From Chromera velia (lineage: Eukaryota; Sar; Chromeraceae): a DNA stretch of 12,547 bases. Shown here one piece after another: positions 7,189 to 12,547 of this stretch (the first letter of the stretch is position 1; every line of letters begins with the position of its first letter). The stretch lies in NCBI GenBank assembly GCA_018398765.1, contig JAHBMJ010003185.1, positions 1 to 12,547 on the forward strand, in the 5' to 3' direction. The notes beneath the pieces were generated by a model. It saw only the letters and a program-made list of their open reading frames with translations. It was not told the origin of the DNA and did no database searches. Both the position numbers and the translations under genes were made by a program.

Positions 7189-8703
7189 ATGCATCATATG
7201 CTTCTCGGTCCCCCTGCTTTTCCTCACCAGTGTCTCACTCTGCAGACAGAGTCTTCTGCTCCTGCTCTAGGGCAGAGTGCGTCTGTAGATCTACCTACTG
7301 CCCCAAAGTCTCCCTCTGAGTCCATTTCCACCGACCCTATTCTCGGCCCGATTCCTGAGTGGATCCGCATGATTCCTACGGCTCGTGAGAAGCTTGCTGC
7401 TCTCCGTGAGAACGGATACAAACATTTCCCTGCTCTTCCTCTCACACGACATCCTTTTTTCTCCTCTGATGAACAAGAGCGCTCTGTCCGTGAGTGGGTG
7501 TGCCTCCGTTCGCATCTTGAGTCCACTTATTTGATGGGAGTGGTTGGGGATCGTGCTCGAAGTGTGTTCTTCACCCGAACTTTCCGTCCTGCCTCCCCCG
7601 GATTTGATGTGGAACAGCGTCTTCCCCCGCTTGTGTTTCAGCAAGCTGAGTTATCTGATAGCAGAGATGAAAGGGGGGCAAGTGCTCTACAGAGATTGAT
7701 TGTTGCAGTAACGAATGGGGTGGAGATCGATGACTACGCAGTGAGTCAGACGATAAAACATCCTGAATCAACAGGAGGTCTCTTGCAAGGGGAGTTGTAT
7801 CTGAATCCCATGTCAAAGTACTACTCAGAGCACTGGGGGAGGTACACTCGAGAAGAAAGAGAGAAGATTGCCTCACTGACCTTCCCTTGGGAAGAAAATG
7901 CTGAGCCCGGGGAGATTCCTCCCGTTCCCTCGATTATCGACGAAATTCTGGATGCCAATGCATTCGTCCGCCCAAATGGAACGCGATTCCCTACCAAGAG
8001 ACACCCGGAGGGGCTGTACGTATCTTCTACAGAAATGGCAGATCCGGACATTGAGAAATTCATACAGAACGTGAGGGCTGCAGCAAGAAGAACGGGGGAA
8101 AAGAAATTTATGCATGCAACGTATGCGACTGTCTTTACTTCCGAAGAATCGATGGAAGCTGAGCCTGCGCGAGCGGTGGCTTTGGAATGGCATCGTAAAC
8201 AGGGACTTCCTCCCTTCTCTCGAGCCGCCCTTGAGTCTCCCTGGTGCAAATACTGTCAGGGATTTGGGGGGGACGGGGAGGGGCATGGCTGTGGGCACTG
8301 TTGCATTCGTCGCTGCCGCTGTCCAAACTGTAGGGGGAACATCAACAGCCCTCAGTGTGCCAACTGCACCCTCAACTATGGAGTGGAAGCATGCCCAAAT
8401 GCAGCTAGACGTTTTACATGGGGGGAACTGACCTTCGGGTCGAATCATCCCTCCAGAGAGCAGATCGAGGCAGACCCTCTCCCTGAATCTGGACACATGA
8501 TTGTGCATGTAGTCGGTCAGACCCAGTCCCGATTCCTTCGTAGCAACCATGAGGCTTTTGCAGCTCAGTTTCCTTCTGTCGTCCCTCCACCTCCTCCTGG
8601 CCCTCCTCCGACCGCCTCCGTTTCTTCTCAGGGAGCAGCTCCTTTTGTCCCTCCTCCCCCGCCTGGCCCTCCCCCTGCTTCTTCTCACTCCCAGCATCAA
8701 TAG
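7183..8703 (+). CDS. Second Gag-like segment with four-CxxC zinc cluster and poly-proline tail
   Basis: The same frame is open from GGG 7183, with ATG at 7189, to TAG 8701-8703 (504 residues from the ATG). A short Ser/Pro-rich start is followed by a globular region (about residues 45-350) that I do not recognise. Residues 353-402 (8245-8394) hold eleven cysteines, including four CxxC pairs: CKYC, CGHC, CPNC and CANC. The first reads CKYCQGFG, an exact CxxCxGxG as in the DnaJ zinc-binding region. The number of pairs suggests two zinc ions. Retroelement nucleocapsids usually carry CCHC knuckles, so this would be an unusual replacement. The tail has two copies of PPPPPGPPP (8584-8610 and 8650-8676), the sort of motif bound by profilin, SH3 or WW domains. 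A nucleic-acid-binding role is inferred from the zinc cluster and position. Confidence 0.65.
   Translation, partial: GGMHHMLLGPPAFPHQCLTLQTESSAPALGQSASVDLPTAPKSPSESISTDPILGPIPEWIRMIPTAREKLAALRENGYKHFPALPLTRHPFFSSDEQERSVREWVCLRSHLESTYLMGVVGDRARSVFFTRTFRPASPGFDVEQRLPPLVFQQAELSDSRDERGASALQRLIVAVTNGVEIDDYAVSQTIKHPESTGGLLQGELYLNPMSKYYSEHWGRYTREEREKIASLTFPWEENAEPGEIPPVPSIIDEILDANAFVRPNGTRFPTKRHPEGLYVSSTEMADPDIEKFIQNVRAAARRTGEKKFMHATYATVFTSEESMEAEPARAVALEWHRKQGLPPFSRAALESPWCKYCQGFGGDGEGHGCGHCCIRRCRCPNCRGNINSPQCANCTLNYGVEACPNAARRFTWGELTFGSNHPSREQIEADPLPESGHMIVHVVGQTQSRFLRSNHEAFAAQFPSVVPPPPPGPPPTASVSSQGAAPFVPPPPPGPPPASSHSQHQ
8701..8703 (+). other. In-frame TAG (recoding site or lesion) 3
   Basis: The context is CAT CAA TAG GGC GTG. 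The frame continues downstream with another Ser/Gly/Gln-rich stretch. The next in-frame ATG is at 8890, so initiation directly after the stop would need a non-ATG codon. As at the other two TAG sites, one C-to-T change from CAG would give it. Confidence 0.5.
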
Positions 8704-9192
8704 GGCGTGTATGTTGTCCCTTCATTCTATCCGTCTTCACAAGGGCAGTCAAAGGGGTCGGGGGCAGGACCGTCCTCCTCTTCTTACGGGGGGGAAAATG
8801 CGGGACGGGGGTTTCAGGGCGGTGCAGCCTCAAGCAAGAGGGATAGACAGCCTCCTACATCATATAGGGATTTAACTGACTCTCCCCAGATGAACAAGAG
8901 TGCAAAGCAGTTTCATTGGGGAGGGAACAGACAGCGGGGAAAGGGAAAACCAGGGGCCCTCGGGTCTGTCTCTGACATTTCTTCTCCCTGTCTGCTTAAC
9001 ATAATTCAAACTCTTGCCTCATTGAATCTCTCCTTACGGGAGATTCTCCTGCTCAAGGGGGGTGCACCTGCCCATTCTACTACGACATTCTGTTTGGACA
9101 AAAGAAGGGGTGGATCGATCGGTCTTCCATCCCTCAAGCCATTTCTCGCTGGATTTTTGGGTGGCGGCGAATTAATATCGGTATCAAAGTAG
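8704..9192 (+). CDS. Basic Gly-rich linker leading to the protease, same frame as Gag
   Basis: The frame runs from GGC 8704 to TAG 9190-9192. The first 100 codons or so are Gly/Ser/Gln/Arg-rich and basic (for example WGGNRQRGKGKPG), resembling a nucleic-acid-binding linker. Beyond about 9000 the -1 frame becomes the more protein-like one, so the last 60 codons of this frame may not be used. The G GGG GGT run at 9057-9063 offers a -1 slip into that frame. The in-frame KGGA at 9055-9066 sits where a protease DTGA/DSGA would be, but lacks the aspartate. Confidence 0.5.
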   Translation, partial: GVYVVPSFYPSSQGQSKGSGAGPSSSSYGGENAGRGFQGGAASSKRDRQPPTSYRDLTDSPQMNKSAKQFHWGGNRQRGKGKPGALGSVSDISSPCLLNIIQTLASLNLSLREILLLKGGAPAHSTTTFCLDKRRGGSIGLPSLKPFLAGFLGGGELISVSK

Positions 9193-9665
9193 GAGGGGGG
9201 AGGTTCAAAGCAGTGGCTTTTGGGTGGATGCGGCTGCGGTTGCAAAGCACTGAGGGGGAGGAACCCATCATCTTGGATGCGCCGGTTGTGTTTGGCTACT
9301 CCGGCAGCGATGTCCCTCTGCCTCTGATGATGGGGAACACCGCAAAGATGGAGTGGGGGGTTGAGACATCCTACAGGGCCGCCCTGTCAGTCGATTTTGA
9401 GTCTATCGGACCGGAATCCACTCAGTATCACCAAGCCATTCCAATCCACCTCTCTTTCACCAACAGAGAGGACATAAGGGAAATGAAGTCCACCTGGAGG
9501 GTCATCCCTCGCTGCCCTCTCACTCACACCTTTGTGACTATGCTCCCCGCTGATGACTCTCCATCCAACGCACCCACGCACCTTTTTCGGGGCCCCACCC
9601 TTTCGGGTCGTTCCTCTCCCGGGGGGACACAGAAGGGGAAGCAGGGGGGGTTTGTGATGGTTTGA
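9000..9665 (+). CDS. Retropepsin-like aspartic protease segment (in the -1 frame relative to Gag)
   Basis: The frame is open from just after TAA 8997-8999 to TGA 9663-9665. The first ATG is internal (9228), so expression probably depends on a -1 shift from the upstream frame. The segment WIFGWRRINIGI (9150-9185) resembles the F-x-FG strand of retroelement proteases. The stretch starting DAPVV (9276), with SDVPLPLMMGN and MEWGVE (to about 9365), resembles the conserved DVV..DVPLLLG...M...G block that follows the flap. The catalytic D-T/S-G motif is not clear. DSPA at 9042-9053 is the best in-frame candidate but has Pro in place of Gly. After about 9400 the sequence is low-complexity. The family call rests on the downstream block and the genomic position, so it is moderate. 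Loss of activity is possible. Confidence 0.5.
   Translation, partial: HNSNSCLIESLLTGDSPAQGGCTCPFYYDILFGQKKGWIDRSSIPQAISRWIFGWRRINIGIKVGGGRFKAVAFGWMRLRLQSTEGEEPIILDAPVVFGYSGSDVPLPLMMGNTAKMEWGVETSYRAALSVDFESIGPESTQYHQAIPIHLSFTNREDIREMKSTWRVIPRCPLTHTFVTMLPADDSPSNAPTHLFRGPTLSGRSSPGGTQKGKQGGFVMV
9057..9063 (+). other. Candidate -1 frameshift heptamer G GGG GGT
   Basis: In the upstream frame the codons read AAG GGG GGT, which fits X XXY YYZ with X and Y both G. The downstream frame is open from 9000 and the upstream one closes at 9190, so a -1 slip anywhere in the overlap works and this is the only good slippery run. A single G missing from the assembled homopolymer would look identical. If the DSPA motif at 9042 is functional, the shift must occur earlier than this run. 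Confidence 0.35.
9644..9653 (+). other. Candidate second -1 frameshift at G7 run (GGGGGGGTTT)
   Basis: In the protease frame the codons are CAG GGG GGG TTT, and the frame ends at TGA 9663, 10 bases later. The -1 frame is open from 9557, after TGA 9554-9556, and continues for 2.2 kb. The overlap is thus about 109 bases, and this seven-G run is the strongest slippery sequence in it. An undercalled G homopolymer would give the same picture. Confidence 0.4.
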
Positions 9666-11797
9666 GCTCAGTTCTCCCGGGGATGGGTGAGTTCCGACGC
9701 CAGATTTGGCAGGCGTGCCTGGACTCCTCAGCACTTTTCTCTTCCTCTCCCCCCCTTTCCTCTTTGCCTGTCAGACAGTTCCGTGCAGTAGAGAAAGCGG
9801 ACGCAGGGATGGGGCAAGAGCAAGACGTTTCTTCGGAAAGTGGCAAAACTAGCGAGTTTGTCTTTCAACCTGCAGCAACAGAGAAAGGAGGGATGCATGG
9901 ACAGACACAAGACATGAGCAAGTCGTCTCGTGAAGCAGGGAAGGGGGGAATGAATGGACAGTCACGAGCCATGAGCAAGACGTCTCGTGAAGCAGGGAAG
10001 GGGGGAATGAATGGACAGTTACAAGACATGAGCCAGTCGTCTCGTGAAGCAGGGAAGGGGGGAATGAATGGACAGTCACGAGACATGAGCAAGTCGTCTC
10101 GTGAAGTAGGAAAAGGGGGAATGAATGGACAGTTACAAGACATGAGCCAGTCGTCTCGTGAAGCAGGGAAAGGGGGAATGAATGGACAGTCACGAGACAT
10201 GAGCAAGTCGTCTCGTGAAGTAGGAAAAGGGGGAATGAATGGACAGTTACAAGACATGAGCCAGTCGTCTCGTGAAGCAGGGAAAGGGGGAATGAATGGA
10301 CAATCACGAGACATGAGCAAGTCGTCTCATAAAGCAGGGAAGGGGGGAATGAATGGACAGTCACGAGACATGAGCAAGTCGTCTCGTGAAGCAGGGAAGG
10401 GGGGAATGAATGGACAGTCACGAGACATGAGTAAGTCGTCTCGTGAAGCAGGGAAGGGGGGAATGAATGGACAGTCACGAGACATGAGCAAGTCGTCTTG
10501 TGAAGCAGGGAAGGGGGGAATGCATGGTGAAACAGGGAAGGGGTACAAATTGCAGTGGGTGAAAAAGCATCTGAAAAAGGCCTTTGGAAGTTTGTATGCA
10601 GTTTATTCGCAATCAGAATGTGAGAGCGACTGTGTGTCCTCCATTCATGTACGCAAGGACACTGTTCTGAAGTGGGTGAAGAAAGAAAAAGGAAATTTTG
10701 AAGGGAGTGTCAGTTCGTCCGACAGAAACTCACCTGGTTCGTCTTCTGTCAAGTCTCTTGGAGCATCCAGCCTCCATCAGGCAGAAGAAAAGGAATCCTG
10801 CATGGACGATGATGAATTTTTCTCTTCTATATTTGATTCACTTCCGACAGAAGTACCCCATGTCAGTCAGCCAGAGACAAAGAATCGCACTCGCTCACAT
10901 GTATTACCTGTGGGGGGGCGAACGATTGAATCAGCCTTTTTTCTTCGTTTCTCTTTTCTTCTTCTTTCTCTTTCTGTTTCCACTGCAAACGCAGGTCAGT
11001 CACATCACTTTAGGGTGCAGCAAGCCCGGAAGATTCATGCTTGTCGTCTGTTGGCAGTGACAACCAACCGAGTCCGCTTCAATTTGTTGCGTTCTGCGTT
11101 CTCTCGGTGTGCCGGGCCTCAGCCCCCAGACAGCCAGTCTCAGTCGGAAGGATGGGAGTGTCAGTCTGGCTGTTCTCTTCCAAACAAAAAGACCCACTGT
11201 TTTGAGAGAGACGCGTACATGTCAGAGGTGTCTGAGTGTCAGACACATGCCTTCTCCTCTCCTGGAGAACTGAATTGTGAACCTCTCAGCCTGAATGACT
11301 CTGCCGTGATGACAGCAAGGCTTCATCTTGAGGAGGAAAATGTTGAATCTTCTTTCTTTCCTCATTCACCAATCCTGCTGACCATGACTTCATATCCTCG
11401 TCTCACGTCTGACTTTCTAGAGTCCTTGTCTACCCGGGCTCTAAGCCATCCTTTGTCTGCAGAGGCACAGCAAGTCATTGACATCAAGAAGCAGGTGCAA
11501 GAGAAGCAATGTGACGCACCTGCAGACTTGCCCCCACCTGATCCCTTGGGATCGCAAGAACAACCTCAGCCTTCTGTCTCCCCTCCTTTTTCTTCTTTGA
11601 CTCGCACCAATGTGTCTCCTGCTTCGTGCGATCTTTCATCCAGAGAGGTTGAGGATCTGTGTGAGATGCCTCATGAAGAAGTCAGTGTGATACCAGGGAG
11701 TGAAGGAGACGAAGAAGAAATTTTTTCTCTTCCTCCGTCTGATGGTGAGGAGGGAAAGAAGAGAGATCCGTTTGAAGTATCAGATGAGTATGCATAA
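9650..11797 (+). CDS. Repeat-bearing polyprotein segment between protease and integrase
   Basis: The segment begins after the proposed slip (frame open from 9557) and ends at TAA 11795-11797, about 715 codons. Initiation on its own would need a non-ATG codon (TTG 9662) or the ATG at 9683. A short leader (GEFRRQIWQACLDSSALF) precedes eleven 19-residue repeats (9887-10513). Next is a basic, Lys- and Trp-containing stretch (10540-10700) and an acidic patch with DDDEFF. A strongly hydrophobic stretch follows at about 10930-10993, ending in an Ala-x-Ala-Gly sequence like a signal-peptide cleavage site. The C-terminal 250 codons are Ser/Pro/Glu-rich and end in a very acidic stretch. I see none of the reverse transcriptase landmarks (LPQG, YxDD in context) here. 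The function is unknown. In copia elements this position holds only a short linker, so the length is odd. Confidence 0.6.
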   Translation, partial: VCDGLSSVLPGMGEFRRQIWQACLDSSALFSSSPPLSSLPVRQFRAVEKADAGMGQEQDVSSESGKTSEFVFQPAATEKGGMHGQTQDMSKSSREAGKGGMNGQSRAMSKTSREAGKGGMNGQLQDMSQSSREAGKGGMNGQSRDMSKSSREVGKGGMNGQLQDMSQSSREAGKGGMNGQSRDMSKSSREVGKGGMNGQLQDMSQSSREAGKGGMNGQSRDMSKSSHKAGKGGMNGQSRDMSKSSREAGKGGMNGQSRDMSKSSREAGKGGMNGQSRDMSKSSCEAGKGGMHGETGKGYKLQWVKKHLKKAFGSLYAVYSQSECESDCVSSIHVRKDTVLKWVKKEKGNFEGSVSSSDRNSPGSSSVKSLGASSLHQAEEKESCMDDDEFFSSIFDSLPTEVPHVSQPETKNRTRSHVLPVGGRTIESAFFLRFSFLLLSLSVSTANAGQSHHFRVQQARKIHACRLLAVTTNRVRFNLLRSAFSRCAGPQPPDSQSQSEGWECQSGCSLPNKKTHCFERDAYMSEVSECQTHAFSSPGELNCEPLSLNDSAVMTARLHLEEENVESSFFPHSPILLTMTSYPRLTSDFLESLSTRALSHPLSAEAQQVIDIKKQVQEKQCDAPADLPPPDPLGSQEQPQPSVSPPFSSLTRTNVSPASCDLSSREVEDLCEMPHEEVSVIPGSEGDEEEIFSLPPSDGEEGKKRDPFEVSDEYA
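9887..10513 (+). repeat. Eleven 57-bp tandem repeats (19-residue coding repeats) plus a partial twelfth
   Basis: The unit translates as GGMNGQSRDMSKSSREAGK with small changes. Eleven full units are followed by a partial one (GGMHGETGK, from 10514). Units 3 to 8 alternate between a type with LQDMSQ and a type with SRDMSK, usually ending REV, giving a 114-bp dimeric period. Units 8 to 11 are all of the SRDMSK type. The first and last units carry His instead of Asn. Because 57 is a multiple of three, all insertions or losses of units preserve the frame, and the opposite strand is also open throughout. Confidence 0.95.
10930..10993 (+). other. Hydrophobic segment within the repeat-bearing polyprotein
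   Basis: The in-frame translation contains FFLRFSFLLLSLSVSTANAG, which resembles a signal peptide or membrane segment. The DNA is a T/C tract ending in AACGCAG, so it also looks like an intron's 3' end. I found no donor upstream that would keep the downstream frame open, so translation of the tract is the simpler reading. Confidence 0.4.
11795..11797 (+). other. In-frame TAA immediately before the integrase zinc finger
   Basis: The codons read GAG TAT GCA TAA GAC TTC CTT CAG, and the frame is identical on both sides. The first zinc-binding histidine of the integrase is seven codons after the stop. One C-to-T change from a Gln CAA codon would explain it. No usable frame-preserving intron of normal size was found around it. 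Confidence 0.7.
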
Positions 11798-12547
11798 GAC
11801 TTCCTTCAGGTCCTTCATGCAGAAGTGGGGCACATTGGGGGGGCTGCTCTGCACTGTCTTGTGTCTCCTTACCTCCGCTCTCCTCGTCTGCGTCAGCTTT
11901 GCCAGAAGCTTCGATCCGAGTGCTCGACCTGTCTCCAAATTCATGGTCTGCCCCATCGTTTGAGAGGAAAGAAAGGGAAGCACATTCGTGCGAGAGCACC
12001 TCTGCAGCATGTGGCAGTAGACACCGTGTTTTTGGTAGGCAGACCAGTGCTGACAATGATGTGTGAATACACTCATTTCTTCATGGCAGTTGAACTGAAG
12101 AGCACAAAGTCAACGGATGCGTGGGAAGCGTTTGAGAAGAGTTGGTTGCGAGTGTTTGGAACGCCTGTCAGTTTCCATGGTTTTATGAGACATGATGGAG
12201 GGCCTGAATTTCGGAAGGTCTTCTCTGCCAATCTAAAACGTCTGGGGTGCACTCAACAGCTCTGGTCGGTGCCTGGCATGCCTCGCTCCAATTGTCTGCT
12301 GGAGCACAGACACGATGATTTCAAACGATTGGTGGAAGCAAACCTTCTGGACTCTGATCTCCCTCGGGAGAAATTTACTCAAGTCCTTGCACGATCCGTC
12401 TCTCAACTAAACCAACTGCCTGCCGTCAATAACGACAAAAGAAGTGCCTACCAGAGACTGACGCACCATCGCTTGCTCCCCGCCTCTTTAGAGTGCCTCA
12501 TTCATGACCTTCGAAGTAAGGGTCCTCGGGCCACGACGTCTCCCCTC
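11798..12547 (+). CDS. Retroelement integrase (HHCC zinc finger and DD35E core), 3'-truncated by the window
   Basis: This catalyses insertion of the element's DNA copy into the genome (3'-end processing and strand transfer). The frame is open for all 250 codons to the window end. The N-terminal zinc finger fits H-x4-H-x29-C-x2-C, with His at 11816 and 11831 and Cys at 11921 and 11930, including the typical GHIGG after the second His. The rve catalytic core has Asp in HVAVDTVF (12020), Asp in RHDGGPEF (12194) and Glu in NCLLEHRHDD (12302). Exactly 35 residues separate the second Asp and the Glu. All catalytic and zinc residues are intact, so the domain itself shows no decay. It has no ATG near its start and shares the frame of the upstream 715-codon segment, so it should be translated as part of a polyprotein across the TAA. 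The finger's style is closer to Ty3/retrovirus integrases than to copia. Confidence 0.92.

Larger units (their letters stand above)
2823..12547 (+). mobile_element. LTR-retrotransposon-like element, truncated by the window edge
   Basis: Successive same-strand reading frames encode a Gag-like disordered and capsid-like protein, a zinc-cluster segment, a retropepsin-like segment and a DD35E integrase with an HHCC finger, which together identify a retroelement. No reverse transcriptase or RNase H is seen before the window ends. The order protease then integrase matches Ty1/copia elements, with RT expected downstream. No 3' LTR or target-site duplication is visible, and the left boundary is provisional. 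An integrase-bearing DNA transposon of the Ginger type is a less likely alternative, because Gag-like and protease-like parts are present. Confidence 0.8.

Noticed and set aside
3424-9192. Treating the three TAG-separated segments as independent genes
   Set aside because: All share one frame with no intergenic spacing, two of the three downstream segments have no ATG near their beginning, and disordered sequence continues across the first stop.
9849-10478. Long reverse-strand open frames across the tandem repeats
   Set aside because: They are by-products of a 57-bp period that is a multiple of three, so one open unit keeps the whole array open. The forward frame extends far beyond the array on both sides.
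9887-10513. CRISPR-like array
   Set aside because: The repeats are contiguous, protein-coding and without unique spacers, and the setting is eukaryotic.
10798-10820. CMDDDEFF as a reverse transcriptase YxDD box
   Set aside because: No other RT motif lies at the expected spacing, and the surroundings are acidic low-complexity sequence.
11777-11809. A 33-nt frame-preserving GT-AG intron removing the TAA before the integrase
   Set aside because: It is far shorter than the other introns in the window and has no room for a branch point plus pyrimidine tract.

Overview
The window looks like nuclear DNA of a protist. It holds the 3' end of an intron-containing host gene, followed by a long coding-dense LTR-retrotransposon-like element that runs off the right edge. 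Introns are GT-AG with long, extremely pyrimidine-rich tracts, proteins are low-complexity, and G and C homopolymers are frequent. I would guess an alveolate of the chromerid type. That is inference from style, not from a marker gene.

Left part (1-1717): the last exons of an unrecognised basic, disordered, possibly nuclear protein. The window opens in the tail of an intron (acceptor AG at 15-16). Exons are best read as 17-790, 1112-1466 and 1612-1717. A simple ORF reading instead runs through the first intron (321 nt, no in-frame stop) and stops at a TAA inside the second intron.

Middle (1718-3423): no supported gene. It contains pyrimidine-rich flank, an AT-rich island (about 2640-2800), a CpG-rich patch with a direct repeat and an inverted repeat (2879-2957), and a weak candidate primer-binding site (2823-2834). 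The 5' LTR should lie here, but its ends cannot be set without the 3' copy.

Right part (3424-12547): one retroelement polyprotein split by stops and frame changes. Frame 1 (3424-9192) is interrupted only by three TAG codons (4291, 7180, 8701). It encodes a very long disordered N-terminus, a helical capsid-like region, an Arg/Gly-rich tail, a second Gag-like segment with four CxxC pairs, and poly-proline motifs. A -1 frame change leads into a retropepsin-like segment (9000-9665). A second -1 change leads into a 2.1-kb segment (9650-11797) with eleven 57-bp tandem repeats and no reverse transcriptase. A single TAA then precedes, in the same frame, a convincing integrase (HHCC zinc finger plus DD35E catalytic core) that is open to the window end.

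The order Gag - protease - integrase with no RT between is that of Ty1/copia elements, so RT/RNase H would be expected beyond 12547. The integrase zinc finger itself looks more Ty3/retrovirus-like. The main open question is whether the four in-frame stops and two -1 shifts are programmed recoding, decay, or (for the G-run shifts) homopolymer errors in the assembly.
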